From assembly GCF_026000775.1 (NCBI RefSeq), contig NZ_AP026830.1, forward strand, positions 1,201,056 through 1,265,055: 64,000 bases of DNA. Direction: 5' to 3'. The notes below the pieces were generated by a model, which was not told the DNA's origin, searched no databases, and worked only from the letters and a program-made list of their open reading frames with translations. Below are positions 1 through 9,174 of the stretch, in pieces. Position numbers and translations under genes: made by a program. Position 1 is the first letter of the stretch, and each line of letters opens with the position of its first letter. Origin of the DNA: Vulcanisaeta souniana JCM 11219 (GTDB lineage: Archaea; Thermoproteota; Thermoprotei; Thermoproteales; Thermocladiaceae).

Positions 1-2
1 AC

Positions 3-947
3 TTAATATGTCATTGCTCTTACGGAGTTTCCCGTTAATTCAAGAACCTCAAGCCTATCTGTATTTAGGTAGGTCTTCAACGTATTTATGAAGACCTCAA
101 TGCCCTTCCCTGGACTGAAAAATGGCGACTTGTATTGGGCACCGGAGGCGTACTTATGCCCGCCACCACCGAGCCTTGCGGCCACCTGCGTGCAGTCATA
201 TGGACTGCTCCTATCAGCACCGCAGTAATACCTGAAGGTCCTCCTGTCCAGTCTGAGTAGTATGTTTACCATCTTGGCGCCCCTGTGCTGAAGTTCAATG
301 GTTAATTGCCTGTAGGATATACCGAGATTTACCGGGCTGTAGATATTAATTACCTCCCTAATTGGTATCCTACTGGCGATCTCAAGCATGAGCTTCTTAG
401 CCCTATAACCCCTATTCACAAGGTCACGTATTTTGACATTATTCAATGAGCCAAGCCCATTAACGGCTAGGCTCCTCACAATGTAGATCTTCTCATTATA
501 TGACGCAAACCTAACCGCCAAATCAAGCTTCTCAGCCTCATCACTTGTTACACTAGCTGTGTCCGTCTCTATGGCAACCTTAACCAAACTATTCGCCACA
601 GGATCGCCCTCTAAACCAAAGGCCTTCATGGCCATTAATGCAGAACAGGGGGCCTCTGGGTCGTAAAACTCAACCTTGGCACAGGGCTTGTTAGTCCTGT
701 GATGATCAGCCCTTATCAGGGCTTTGCCTGGGCATGGTAGATCTGCTACGAAGGTCCAGAAAAGGCGTTTAATCCACCAGGACCTATTGACCTCGCTCGG
801 TGCGGCAAGGACCACAACGCCGTTTGAATACTTCCTTAGGAATAAAGCTGCGCTCGTTATACCATCAACGTCACCACTATCACAAAGTGCCAATGGCCTA
901 TTACTCAGCTTAGCCCACAATGCCGATAAAAACCTCCTCATGAACAA
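3..947 (-). CDS. DHH-family phosphoesterase
   Basis: Probable DHH/DHHA1 phosphoesterase (RecJ/NrnA/GdpP superfamily) of 314 residues. The N-terminal metal site is visible as CDSGDVDG near residue 22 and the signature RADHH near residue 80. The C-terminal DHHA1 substrate-binding domain is marked by GGGGHKYASGA near residue 260. Archaeal members act on short oligonucleotides or single-stranded DNA; the exact substrate cannot be told from sequence. The stop codon is at the very left edge, so the gene is complete. The downstream ThiF-like gene runs the same way but has its own gap, so an operon is uncertain. Confidence 0.85.
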   Translation of the reverse strand: MFMRRFLSALWAKLSNRPLALCDSGDVDGITSAALFLRKYSNGVVVLAAPSEVNRSWWIKRLFWTFVADLPCPGKALIRADHHRTNKPCAKVEFYDPEAPCSALMAMKAFGLEGDPVANSLVKVAIETDTASVTSDEAEKLDLAVRFASYNEKIYIVRSLAVNGLGSLNNVKIRDLVNRGYRAKKLMLEIASRIPIREVINIYSPVNLGISYRQLTIELQHRGAKMVNILLRLDRRTFRYYCGADRSSPYDCTQVAARLGGGGHKYASGAQYKSPFFSPGKGIEVFINTLKTYLNTDRLEVLELTGNSVRAMTY

Positions 948-974
948 GTAATCGCTGATTAAATTTTCTTAAAA

Positions 975-1721
975 TTATTTTTCCTTAAGATATCTTGAAC
1001 AAACAGGGCAATTATCAACCCTACTAAGCTTTATCTCATCAATGACCCAATTCTTACCATCAATAATTAATAACTTATTAATGAGGGGCTCGCCTATCCC
1101 CGTTATCAACTTAATGACCTCGGTCGCCTCTATCGAAGCCACAACACCAACCACCGGACCAATAACGGGGCAGTAACCCACGCACTGAGGTAATGACCTG
1201 GCATGAACCAACTCAAAAAGGCAGGGAGTCCTACCCGGTATTATTGTCGATACTTGCCCGTACCAACCATTCACCGCGCCATGGACCAGGGGTTTCCTCA
1301 ACTTAACAATAGCCTCGTTAAGTACTTGCCTACCTAACCAATTATCAAGAGCGTCAACCACAACGTCCACGCCATCGAGAACCACCTCGGCATTCTCCTC
1401 CACCAATGCATCATTTACGGGCTTTATTTTAACTGTTGGATTAAGGGCATGGAGCCTACTGATTGCGACCTCAACCTTTGGCTTACCAACATCCTCCTCC
1501 CTATACAGTAATTGCCTGTGAAGATCCGTTACGCTGATGGTATCGTAATCGACTATCGTTAACTCACCAACACCAGCACCAGCAAGGTACATGGACACCA
1601 GTGAACCAAGGCCGCCAAGTCCAATCACGGCAACCCGAGCCCTCGATAATTTCTCCTGACCCTCCTTACCGATAACCGCGACTTGCCTTGAATACCTATC
1701 AATTAATTGTATGGAACTCAT
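975..1721 (-). CDS. ThiF/MoeB/HesA-family E1-like adenylyltransferase
   Basis: ATP-dependent activating enzyme that would adenylate the C-terminal glycine of a ubiquitin-like sulfur carrier (MoaD, ThiS or SAMP type). At 248 residues it matches the short ThiF/MoeB class without a rhodanese domain. Seen: the nucleotide-binding GLGGLGS at residues 34-40, the acidic end of the next strand (IVDYD) and the following DLHRQLLY segment, and two Cys pairs in the C-terminal half (CVGYC and CPVC) fitting the structural zinc. Which carrier it serves (molybdopterin, thiamine or tRNA thiolation) cannot be decided here. Confidence 0.85.
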   Translation of the reverse strand: MSSIQLIDRYSRQVAVIGKEGQEKLSRARVAVIGLGGLGSLVSMYLAGAGVGELTIVDYDTISVTDLHRQLLYREEDVGKPKVEVAISRLHALNPTVKIKPVNDALVEENAEVVLDGVDVVVDALDNWLGRQVLNEAIVKLRKPLVHGAVNGWYGQVSTIIPGRTPCLFELVHARSLPQCVGYCPVIGPVVGVVASIEATEVIKLITGIGEPLINKLLIIDGKNWVIDEIKLSRVDNCPVCSRYLKEK

Positions 1722-1774
1722 ACTAAAGTGACATAACTTATAAATTAATAAGAATTAGGTACTTCGTCAATGCC

Positions 1775-2932
1775 ATGAGGAGCGTCAGGTCGTCATTACC
1801 ATATTTGCCAATACTCATGATTAGGGTTGGCTCAGGAGCCAATACGTTCCTGATCTCTTACTTATCACCAGGTAATAACTTAATGATAGGCATAATACTT
1901 GCCTCATACCCGTTCGTGGAGGCCCTTAGCTCATTCATAGCAGGCTACATGGCTGATCGACTGGGCAGAAGACTAACGCTTATCCTTGGGTATACCTGGA
2001 TACTAATATTCATGGTAATGATATACCTGGCAATCACCCTGGTGAAAAACCCATTATTAACTGCAGTATTTAATGGCGTAATGGGCTTTGGAGCAGCCCT
2101 TGTCCTTGTATCAGCACTGGCCATGATAACAGACCTAACGGAAAGAAACCATAGGGGATTGGGCATGGGTATTTTCGACTTCATGAACATATTTGGTTAT
2201 GCACTGGGCTACATGATTGGATCCATCCTATACCAAGTAATGGGGAATTCCACCGCATTCATGGCATTACTGGCATTATTGTTAATATTCTACGTAGCCA
2301 TCATCAGCTACATAATCGAAACAAAACCCAGCGGTGGATCAGTATACCTAAATCCACTAAGGGGTGTTTCAAGGAAGGTAATACCGACGCTACCCATTTG
2401 GTTTTCAATAACCATGATACTTGGCGCCGCAATATACTCAGGCAGGGCAATAGGAAGTATTAAGGGCGTCATGCCTATACACGTGGGCGCCTTATTCCTA
2501 GGCGCGACGCTTGTGGTTGGCTTGGGCTCCGTATTCTTTGGGTACATGTCGGACAGGCTTGGTAGGTTGAGAATGATGAGCATCGGGGTTACCGGCGTGG
2601 CGATTGGGTTAATGATATTAGCGGCACTACTACTAATGGGTGTGAATCCCATAATTGCTGTTGCAGCGTCAGCGCCGTTCATCTTCATGGCATCTGCCGT
2701 GGTACCATCAATACTGGCATTAACCGGAGATGAGGCATTAATAAGCATGAGGGGTTCGGCAATGGGCCTATACAGCCTAGTACTCGGGTTCGGCATGGGG
2801 TTGGGCAGCATCCTGGGTAGTTACTCATACGTGAAGTTGGGACTCGGTGGGATAGCATTATTAGCCCTGTTGGTCTTCATAATGGCATTTATATTCTACG
2901 CGATACTTAGGGCGATCCTCCTCAAGAAATGA
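1775..2932 (+). CDS. Major facilitator superfamily transporter
   Basis: Polytopic transporter of 385 residues with about 11-12 hydrophobic helices. The MFS motif A is present after the second helix (GYMADRLGRR), and a degenerate repeat of it (GYMSDRLGRLR) opens the second half, giving the usual two six-helix bundles. The substrate is unknown. The gene diverges from the ThiF-like gene across a short gap holding an A/T-rich promoter region, and its last 11 bases overlap the tail of the convergent gene at 2922-3266. Confidence 0.8.
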   Translation: MRSVRSSLPYLPILMIRVGSGANTFLISYLSPGNNLMIGIILASYPFVEALSSFIAGYMADRLGRRLTLILGYTWILIFMVMIYLAITLVKNPLLTAVFNGVMGFGAALVLVSALAMITDLTERNHRGLGMGIFDFMNIFGYALGYMIGSILYQVMGNSTAFMALLALLLIFYVAIISYIIETKPSGGSVYLNPLRGVSRKVIPTLPIWFSITMILGAAIYSGRAIGSIKGVMPIHVGALFLGATLVVGLGSVFFGYMSDRLGRLRMMSIGVTGVAIGLMILAALLLMGVNPIIAVAASAPFIFMASAVVPSILALTGDEALISMRGSAMGLYSLVLGFGMGLGSILGSYSYVKLGLGGIALLALLVFIMAFIFYAILRAILLKK

Positions 2933-3266
2933 GTTGGTAACGAATGACCAATTGGGCATTACCATTCTTACCCCTAAACTCAATAATTGACGCGTTAACC
3001 TCCTCACGCAGTGTAATCGCCAGGGGAAAACCAAGGACCTTAAGCCTAGCCTTCACCGAACCAAGGACTGACCTAGGTAGCTTAAGCTCATCACCAAGCC
3101 TCTTAACGACATCCTCAACAACACAATCAGTGTAATCCTCACCACAACCCTCAAGCTCAGCCTCAATAACATCACCACCTACGTGCTCAACATACCTAAC
3201 AGCACCACCATCCAAAACCCACTCGCCATGGTAATCACCAAGCCTGACATCAACTATTGAAAACAC
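2922..3266 (-). CDS. Hypothetical protein, 114 aa
   Basis: I do not recognise the family. It is a soluble acidic protein with no membrane segment and a short Cys-containing stretch (EGCGEDYTDC) in the middle. It lies between the MFS gene, which it overlaps tail to tail by 11 bp, and the tRNA-Lys gene. Base composition is like the neighbouring host genes, so it is taken as a host gene rather than part of the integrated element. Confidence 0.6.
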   Translation of the reverse strand: MFSIVDVRLGDYHGEWVLDGGAVRYVEHVGGDVIEAELEGCGEDYTDCVVEDVVKRLGDELKLPRSVLGSVKARLKVLGFPLAITLREEVNASIIEFRGKNGNAQLVIRYQLIS

Positions 3267-3344
3267 GGAGTAAAATTAAAACAACGAAATTAAAAAACTA
3301 AGGTAACATAAAACCTTAAAAACACAAAACAAGAAATAGAGCAC

Positions 3345-3421
<77 letters not shown>

Positions 3422-3474
3422 CTTTCCCATTCAACCCCTCATCATAACGTGACCGAGTCATTCCCGATCCTCAT

Positions 3475-3525
3475 GTCAGTCATTCCTGGAAAACTTATAT
3501 ACGTGTTTTCCCAGTAACTACTGAC
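3475..3525. promoter_or_regulatory. Inverted repeat bracketing the integrase TATA box
   Basis: An imperfect inverted repeat of about 20 bp (left arm 3475-3494, right arm 3505-3525; outer part GTCAGT/ACTGAC, inner part GGAAAAC/GTTTTCC) surrounds the TATA-like CTTATATAC at 3494-3502. The integrase start lies at 3532. The position fits an operator for repression of the integrase. Confidence 0.55.
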
Positions 3526-3531
3526 AGGGCT

Positions 3532-4824
3532 ATGGTTGATTGTCAGTTAATCGACATCGAGCAAATCACGCCAGAGCAAAGGCGTGAAATAATCCTTTAT
3601 TTAATTAATAATAAGAATACTAAGCCTAGGGACCTTGGTGTCGACTCATCATACATCGGCAAGGTGAGACGTGGCGAGGTTAGGGTTGGCGATGGCTTAC
3701 TATGCCAAGCCCTCAAGTTCCTCGATGACCAGGAATTGGCGCTTTTGCTAAGGGGCATTGTCCCGGAGAGGAGGGCCAGCTTTGGCGATGTGGTTAGGGT
3801 AGTGGCTACCGCAAGGGTTGACCCAACCCTGAGGGAGTTCCTCCTGGGCTTGATCAAGGAGTACCTGGGTGACTACCTAACCGCGATACAGGGGATGTAC
3901 AGGGTTGGCGAGGGCGACATTGAGGAGTTCATCAGGGCCAAGCGTTTGAAGGGCTTGAGTGAGAAGACTATTCGTGACGAGGTCAAGTACATTAGGCGTG
4001 CACTGGCCGAGTTGGATTGGACCCTAACGCCAGAGGGCATTAGGGAGTACCTGGCTAGCCTTAGGGAGGATGGGGAGGACTACGTCCTCAAGCACACGAC
4101 CTACAGCCTCAAGTCACTCCTGAAGGAAGTCCTCAAGCCCAGGAACCCCAGCCTCTTCAGCATGCTCTATAACTCATTCACGGTATTCAAACCAAAGAAC
4201 CACAATAGGACTAAGCTACCCACACTTGAGGAGCTTAGGCAGGTACTCTCGAAAATCGAGAGCATTGAAGCAAAGACTTACTTCATAATCCTGGCGGAGA
4301 CTGGGCTTAGGCCAGGGGAGTCATTCCTCATTACAATGGATGATGTTGACCTTGAGCATGGCATGCTCAGGATTGGGAAAATCACTGAAACCAAGAGGGC
4401 ATTTGTAGCCTTTCTTAGGCCTGAAACGCTTGACTTCATTAAGAGTCAATACCTGCCAAGGCGTGACAAATTCGTGAGTGGAATAACCAAACCCATTGAA
4501 GCCAGTGGCTTATTCGGGGATGAGGTTATTGAGAGACTCAAAAGCAGGTTCCTACCATTTGACCAGGGTAGGCTTAGGCGTGAGATTAAGGAGGCTACCA
4601 GGCAAGTCCTTAATAGGGATTTCGAGCTTTATGAGCTTAGGAAATTCTTCGCCACCTGGATGATCTCGAGGGGAGTACCAGAGAGCATTGTTAACACGCT
4701 CCAAGGCAGGGCACCACCCTCGGAGTTCAGGGTCTTGATTGAGCATTACTGGTCACCAAGGCACGAGGAGCTTAGGCAGTGGTACCTAAGGCATGCGCCG
4801 TGCCTGCTATGTCGAGAAACTTGA
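3532..4824 (+). CDS. Tyrosine recombinase / integrase
   Basis: Catalyses site-specific integration and excision at tRNA-Lys. At 430 residues it has an N-terminal helical region (about 1-110) with a possible helix-turn-helix, a core-binding domain (about 120-210, with SEKTIRDEVKYIRRAL) and a catalytic domain. Catalytic candidates are Arg in GLRPGES (about residue 260), the YELRKFFATW box (about 366, the archaeal variant of HxxR) and a nucleophilic Tyr, most likely in EHYW (about 404). A further conserved Tyr lies in RQWYL near the C-terminus. The gene sits immediately inside attL and reads away from the tRNA. A degenerate copy of its 3' end is found at about 8.5 kb. Confidence 0.92.
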   Translation: MVDCQLIDIEQITPEQRREIILYLINNKNTKPRDLGVDSSYIGKVRRGEVRVGDGLLCQALKFLDDQELALLLRGIVPERRASFGDVVRVVATARVDPTLREFLLGLIKEYLGDYLTAIQGMYRVGEGDIEEFIRAKRLKGLSEKTIRDEVKYIRRALAELDWTLTPEGIREYLASLREDGEDYVLKHTTYSLKSLLKEVLKPRNPSLFSMLYNSFTVFKPKNHNRTKLPTLEELRQVLSKIESIEAKTYFIILAETGLRPGESFLITMDDVDLEHGMLRIGKITETKRAFVAFLRPETLDFIKSQYLPRRDKFVSGITKPIEASGLFGDEVIERLKSRFLPFDQGRLRREIKEATRQVLNRDFELYELRKFFATWMISRGVPESIVNTLQGRAPPSEFRVLIEHYWSPRHEELRQWYLRHAPCLLCRET

Positions 4825-5283
4825 AAGGTGGCAGAGAGCGAACAAGATGGAGTGAAGATTTCAATGGAGTATTGAAAGTTTAGCAATGGTTTTAACCTGT
4901 TTATTACAAAAATACTCCAGGAAAGGACTCCACCGAGTAACAAGCCCTAAGCATTATTAATCACAAAGGCATAGGAACCAAACACGCGCTGCCCTCGAGA
5001 AGTCAATCCCTCCCAAGGGGACCAGTAGCGCTAGCCACATCATGCTCACCAAAATGATCCTCTTTCAAAACACTGCCTCAGCAAGGGCAATAGTTTGGTC
5101 GTAATGTACAGCCTTTCTCCGCCGCGGATACTGACAATGAGGATTCACGGAAAATCGAAACATGACCGAGAGTTTCTACATGCATTATGTAAACTGACTA
5201 AGCATAACATTCATAAATCAACTAACGATTTACCAATGTAAGTGCCTGTGAATGGAGAGGTGAAGATGTGAAGGTGGTGAAGG
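4825..5283. other. Intergenic stretch between integrase and methylase
   Basis: About 460 bp with no convincing gene on either strand. It holds the left copy of the 15-bp repeat (5171-5185) and, at its right end, a purine-rich leader (GGAGAGGTGAAG and AAGGTGGTGAAGG) just before the methylase start, which looks like a Shine-Dalgarno region. Confidence 0.5.
5171..5185 (+). repeat. 15-bp direct repeat, left copy
   Basis: AGTTTCTACATGCAT occurs here and again at 8456-8470, flanking the methylase gene. It may mark the limits of a module inserted behind the integrase. Confidence 0.6.
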
Positions 5284-8200
5284 ATGAGTAGTGGTTTTGT
5301 TCATGAGGAGGAGGTTAATATTAGGCTTGCTGATGCACTGAATGAGTTGGGCCTTGACTGTAGGCCTGAGAGGGTTAGTGGTAGGCGTAGGCCAGACATC
5401 AGGTGCTTCCACAACGGCTTAATAATCGGCATTGAGGCATCCTACCAGGCGCCTGATGCCGAGGGCGATGCAAGGAATAGGGTTGACCAGGGGCTTGTCG
5501 ACTTAGCAATAGCCCTGCACTACCCAATTAGGTACCGTGATGTGGCTGGTAAGGAACTCGTGGAGCAAATCAAGAGGTCGCAATTCAACGTAAAAATCAT
5601 CGTACCCAAGTACGTTAAGATGGGCTCCTTGCTTCAGTTCATAATCCAGCAATTGGGGAGGAAGAAATTGTTGACCGAGTGGTTCGCCGTTGATATACCC
5701 ACATTAATTAATGTGATTAAACACGCGGTGGACTACTTAATTCAGGAGAGTGAGGTTGAGGAGGAATTGGAAAACACCATACAGGTAATTAATAATTTCG
5801 TTGATTCATTAAAAAACCGTGGGGTGTATGAGGGTATTTACGAGGTTATGTACAGGCTTTATGGAATGCAGAGCCCGAGGGATGAGGACCTAGTCCTAGC
5901 CCAGGCAGCACTATCATTACTACTAACGGCGACATTCTACGAGCACGTTAGGAACACTCACCCAAGGCTAGGGCCATTGAGTGTGTATGTGGAAAAATAC
6001 GGTGCAATTGAGGGCTTCAAGAGGGCTCTTGATGAATTACTGAAGATTGATTATAGGGAGGCCGTTAGATTGGCAAGGGAGATTCTCGATAGACTGCCGT
6101 CAAACGCTACTGGTAGGGTTAGGGATTTGATTGATAAGGGTGTTGGCATTGCTCAAAACAGGACGTTCCTTAGGCGCGATTTCGCAGGTAGGGTCTATCA
6201 CAGGATCACTGGGGATATTGCGACGAGGAAGGGCTTTGCAACGTTCTACACGCAGGTACCCGCCGCGTACCTACTCGCCACGTTAGCAATTAGGGCATTA
6301 CTGGGCCTTGAGGATGAAATCAAGAGGGCCATTGATGGGGTTGGCAATCCCGAGGAACTCATCCATAGGATTAAGGAAGTCAAGGTTGCAGACCTAGCCT
6401 GCGGTAGTGGCACACTCCTCACTGCGAGTTACTCGGCATTAATGAACGTGTTAACAGCCCTTAAGCATTATAGTGGGCTTGATCTTGACTTGAATGACTT
6501 GGGTAAGGCATTGATTGAGGAGGGCATCTACGGGGTTGATGCGCTTAAGTATGCTGCTCAAGTCACGGCGATAAACCTAGCCCTAATGAGCCCGGGCAAT
6601 ATCAGTAGGGAGAATATTCACACAATATACCTGGGCTACATACCCGAGAAGAACCAGCCATGGTTAGGCTCACTGGAGCTTTTAAACAATGGTAAGAGGG
6701 TTGGCGGTATACTCTCGTTTATAGAGGGCTACAGGATTGAGGGTATTGAGAAAGTATCGCTGGAGGGTAGTGAGGGTCAGTTCCAGTTGCCCGAGAGGTT
6801 CGACCTAATAATCATGAACCCACCATTCACGAGGGCCACGGGCAGAGTAAGTGAAGAGTTTGGTGAAGGTAGGGGACTATTCGGATTCATAACCGAGGAG
6901 AGGTATAGGGAGAGGTTGCTCAAGCGCTTCAACGAGGTTAGGAATAAGGTTAGGGAGGATTTAAGGGACATCGCCAAGGACCTCGCCACTAGGGAGAACC
7001 TACCCAGCATAATCAAGGAAATAATTAACGGTGAAAGAGATGAATTCAGGCAGTACCTAAGCATTGGTCAGGCGGGTGAGGGCCTCCTATTCCTATACTT
7101 GGCCTATAGGTACGTAAAGCCGGGCGGCGTGATAGCCTTCGTACTGCCTAGGAACGTCCTCTCTGGCGTCAGCTGGTTCCTAGCGAGGGCATTATTGGCC
7201 AGTAGGTTCCACGTTAAGTACGTCATAGTGAGTAGCGATACCAGCGATACCGAGGACGGTTACAACTTCAGTGAGGGTACAAGCCTGAGCGAGGCACTTA
7301 TAGTGGCTAGGAGGGTTGATAATCATGAGCCCAATGAGGAGACAAGGTTCATAGTACTCATGAGGAAACCAAAGGGCGTCATTGACGCAATGCTCCTCGC
7401 AGACAAATTACTAACTGGCAGTGACACTACCTACTACGGTGCCTCAGTAAGGGTTGTACCCAGGAATACTTTACTCAATACAATAATTAACTGGAATATT
7501 CACACAATACCTGATGAGGAATTACGAAACATAGTTGAGAGTATTATTAATAATGGCGCCATTAAACTATGCGATGTATCCGTAAAAATACCAATTACGT
7601 ACTTCAACGAACTAATAAGCGATATGGGCGTTAATAGAGGAGGTGATATAATTGAAGCCTTTAACCTACCGAAGAGAGGCACACGGGTTGACTGCAATGC
7701 ACTGCCAAGGAGCCCCATTCCCAATTCAGTACCCATGCTCTGCAGTGGTGAGGAGGAGTTGAGGATGACCATGCTCGTTAAGCCAAACGCATGGGTCGTG
7801 GGCAGTGGGCCCAGGGCTGAGAGAATAATCAAACTGAGGTCTAGGCTACTGGTCCCCGATAGGGTTAGGTGGAATACCTGGAGGGTCATTACTGTTTACG
7901 GCGATGAACCGTTAATAGCCAATAGGTTCTTCATGGTTAAGCTCAAGGACGAAAATGCGAGTAAAGAAAAAGCGTTAGTGACCTGGTTAAACACTACATT
8001 TGGATTATTGATAATATTGGCTAATAGGGAGGAGACCGAAGGAGCACTAACAAGGTTAAATATTGGTCAGTGGAGGGCGTTGCCGATACTTGATGTGAGC
8101 AGATTAAGCATTGATACGCTTAATGCAATAGCTAAAGTATTCGATACGTATGCGAATAAGGAGTTCAAGAGGATACCTGAGCAATACGGCGAGGATCCCG

Positions 8201-8331
8201 TCAGGTTGAGCTTCGACCTTGATTTCCTAAGGGCACTAAGCCCAGGAATTAATGAGGACGAGGTGAGGACGTGCTTAATTGACTTGTATAAGAGGTTGGG
8301 CACTGTGTTAAAAACGTGGATAGGCACATGA
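5284..8331 (+). CDS. Restriction-modification-like fusion: nuclease-like N-terminus plus N6-adenine DNA methyltransferase
   Basis: A 1015-residue protein. Residues 1-110 resemble a PD-(D/E)XK nuclease fold (RRRPDIRCFH then IGIEASY, with Asp and Glu spaced as in that family). The methyltransferase core follows: motif I VADLACGSGTL near residue 367 and motif IV IMNPPF near 508, the N6-adenine type. The C-terminal third should carry target recognition. The order nuclease, helical region, methyltransferase, target recognition is that of Type IIG enzymes, which cut and methylate with one chain; BREX- or DISARM-type methylases are alternatives. It stands alone between the integrase and an integrase pseudogene. 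It is probably led by a Shine-Dalgarno site, unlike the leaderless genes further right. Confidence 0.75.
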   Translation: MSSGFVHEEEVNIRLADALNELGLDCRPERVSGRRRPDIRCFHNGLIIGIEASYQAPDAEGDARNRVDQGLVDLAIALHYPIRYRDVAGKELVEQIKRSQFNVKIIVPKYVKMGSLLQFIIQQLGRKKLLTEWFAVDIPTLINVIKHAVDYLIQESEVEEELENTIQVINNFVDSLKNRGVYEGIYEVMYRLYGMQSPRDEDLVLAQAALSLLLTATFYEHVRNTHPRLGPLSVYVEKYGAIEGFKRALDELLKIDYREAVRLAREILDRLPSNATGRVRDLIDKGVGIAQNRTFLRRDFAGRVYHRITGDIATRKGFATFYTQVPAAYLLATLAIRALLGLEDEIKRAIDGVGNPEELIHRIKEVKVADLACGSGTLLTASYSALMNVLTALKHYSGLDLDLNDLGKALIEEGIYGVDALKYAAQVTAINLALMSPGNISRENIHTIYLGYIPEKNQPWLGSLELLNNGKRVGGILSFIEGYRIEGIEKVSLEGSEGQFQLPERFDLIIMNPPFTRATGRVSEEFGEGRGLFGFITEERYRERLLKRFNEVRNKVREDLRDIAKDLATRENLPSIIKEIINGERDEFRQYLSIGQAGEGLLFLYLAYRYVKPGGVIAFVLPRNVLSGVSWFLARALLASRFHVKYVIVSSDTSDTEDGYNFSEGTSLSEALIVARRVDNHEPNEETRFIVLMRKPKGVIDAMLLADKLLTGSDTTYYGASVRVVPRNTLLNTIINWNIHTIPDEELRNIVESIINNGAIKLCDVSVKIPITYFNELISDMGVNRGGDIIEAFNLPKRGTRVDCNALPRSPIPNSVPMLCSGEEELRMTMLVKPNAWVVGSGPRAERIIKLRSRLLVPDRVRWNTWRVITVYGDEPLIANRFFMVKLKDENASKEKALVTWLNTTFGLLIILANREETEGALTRLNIGQWRALPILDVSRLSIDTLNAIAKVFDTYANKEFKRIPEQYGEDPVRLSFDLDFLRALSPGINEDEVRTCLIDLYKRLGTVLKTWIGT

Positions 8332-8380
8332 GCGACCCAAACCAATGCTCCCCACGTTAACACCCTCCATGTTATCTACC

Positions 8381-8416
8381 TGACCTCCTCCCCGTCCTGA
8401 AGGGCGAGGCTTTAGG
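8381..8416 (+). repeat. Remnant of an IS200/IS605-type right end
   Basis: CCTCCCCGTCCTGAAGGGCGAGGC is split here as a hairpin with a TGAA loop, the kind of end hairpin seen after the TnpB gene at 43430-43460. No transposase gene is attached, so it is a solo end left by deletion or an old insertion. Confidence 0.5.
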
Positions 8417-8455
8417 TACATCAATGTAAATTCGTGCCAGCTAAATTCATCTAGT

Positions 8456-8470
8456 AGTTTCTACATGCAT
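8456..8470 (+). repeat. 15-bp direct repeat, right copy
   Basis: Second copy of AGTTTCTACATGCAT (first at 5171-5185). It ends right where the integrase pseudogene begins. Confidence 0.6.
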
Positions 8471-8479
8471 ACTCTGCGA

Positions 8480-8661
8480 CGAGCCACTGCCTGAATGACC
8501 AGGTCTTGGCCTCAGAACCACAGGGCTCACTCGGGTAAGGAAGCGGCTGCTGTGAGTTCGAACCTTTAGGAGGTTCTTCACCACATGGACGCAGAGTCCA
8601 TTCTGACCAGGCAGTGGTACCTCAAGCACTTGCTTGTGAATGTAGTTAGACTTATTTACTA
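8480..8661 (+). pseudogene. Degenerate 3' end of a second integrase gene
   Basis: Two blocks match the C-terminal part of the intact integrase in different reading frames. Near 8566-8590 the translation FRRFFTTW parallels LRKFFATW of the intact protein, with about 20 of 25 bases identical. Near 8601-8622 RQWYLKH parallels RQWYLRH. The stretch between the blocks is shortened, and stops interrupt all frames. It implies that an earlier related element, or a duplicate of this integrase, once ended here. Confidence 0.65.
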
Positions 8662-8679
8662 TTGAGAATTATTTACTTG

Positions 8680-9174
8680 ATGAGTAATAATGAGTTGGCT
8701 GAGGACTTGGTGCTCTTCATATTGGGTGAGACTGGTGGGCAACTTAGGGGTGCCACTAGGCTTCAGAAAATAGCCTTCCTAATAGTCATGGAGACTGGAG
8801 TAAAGGGTATAGAGTTTGAGCCAAGTGAGTATGGGCCATACTCACGCGATATAGCGAATGCAGTTAAGGAGCTCGAGAAGAGAGGCTTAATAGTGGTGAG
8901 GCATGAGGTAGTCCCCGAGTCTGATAAGGGTTATAGGGAGGTTTATGAATTGGCAAGTAGGGATGCCGCGAAACACGCCAAGGAAAGGCTCTTTGGTTGG
9001 CATGTCATAAGGAGGGGCATTGCCAGGGACATTGTTTGGCTGTGGAAGGACGCACCATTAATAGCGTTGATAGAGTACGTATACCGCAAGTACCCAGAAT
9101 ACGCAGCAAAGAGCCTAATTAAGGATAAGGTCGAGGATCTGGTTAAAGCCCTAAGTAGGATGTACTCATTATGA
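8680..9174 (+). CDS. YwgA/Panacea-like protein, putative regulator or antitoxin
   Basis: A 164-residue soluble protein starting at ATG 8680; an upstream TTG at 8662 would lie closer to the TATA-like CTTATTTA near 8650 and is less likely. Seen: the block RLQKIAFLI...F.P.EYGPYS..I...V..L.KRGLI, typical of small winged-helix-like proteins of the YwgA and Panacea (DUF4065, SocA-like) group. Some of those act as antitoxins or phage-associated regulators. Its stop overlaps the start of the membrane-protein gene by 4 bp (ATGA), so the two are translated together. Confidence 0.6.
   Translation: MSNNELAEDLVLFILGETGGQLRGATRLQKIAFLIVMETGVKGIEFEPSEYGPYSRDIANAVKELEKRGLIVVRHEVVPESDKGYREVYELASRDAAKHAKERLFGWHVIRRGIARDIVWLWKDAPLIALIEYVYRKYPEYAAKSLIKDKVEDLVKALSRMYSL

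Noticed and set aside
4746-4943. 65-codon minus-strand frame behind the integrase
   Set aside because: It is antisense to the integrase C-terminus and has no promoter or family features.
8471-8613. Inverted repeat ACTCTGCG / CGCAGAGT with CCACTGCCTG / CAGGCAGTGG as a hairpin
   Set aside because: The two complementary pairs are in crossed order, so they cannot nest in one stem; the right-hand members are better explained as integrase remnant codons.
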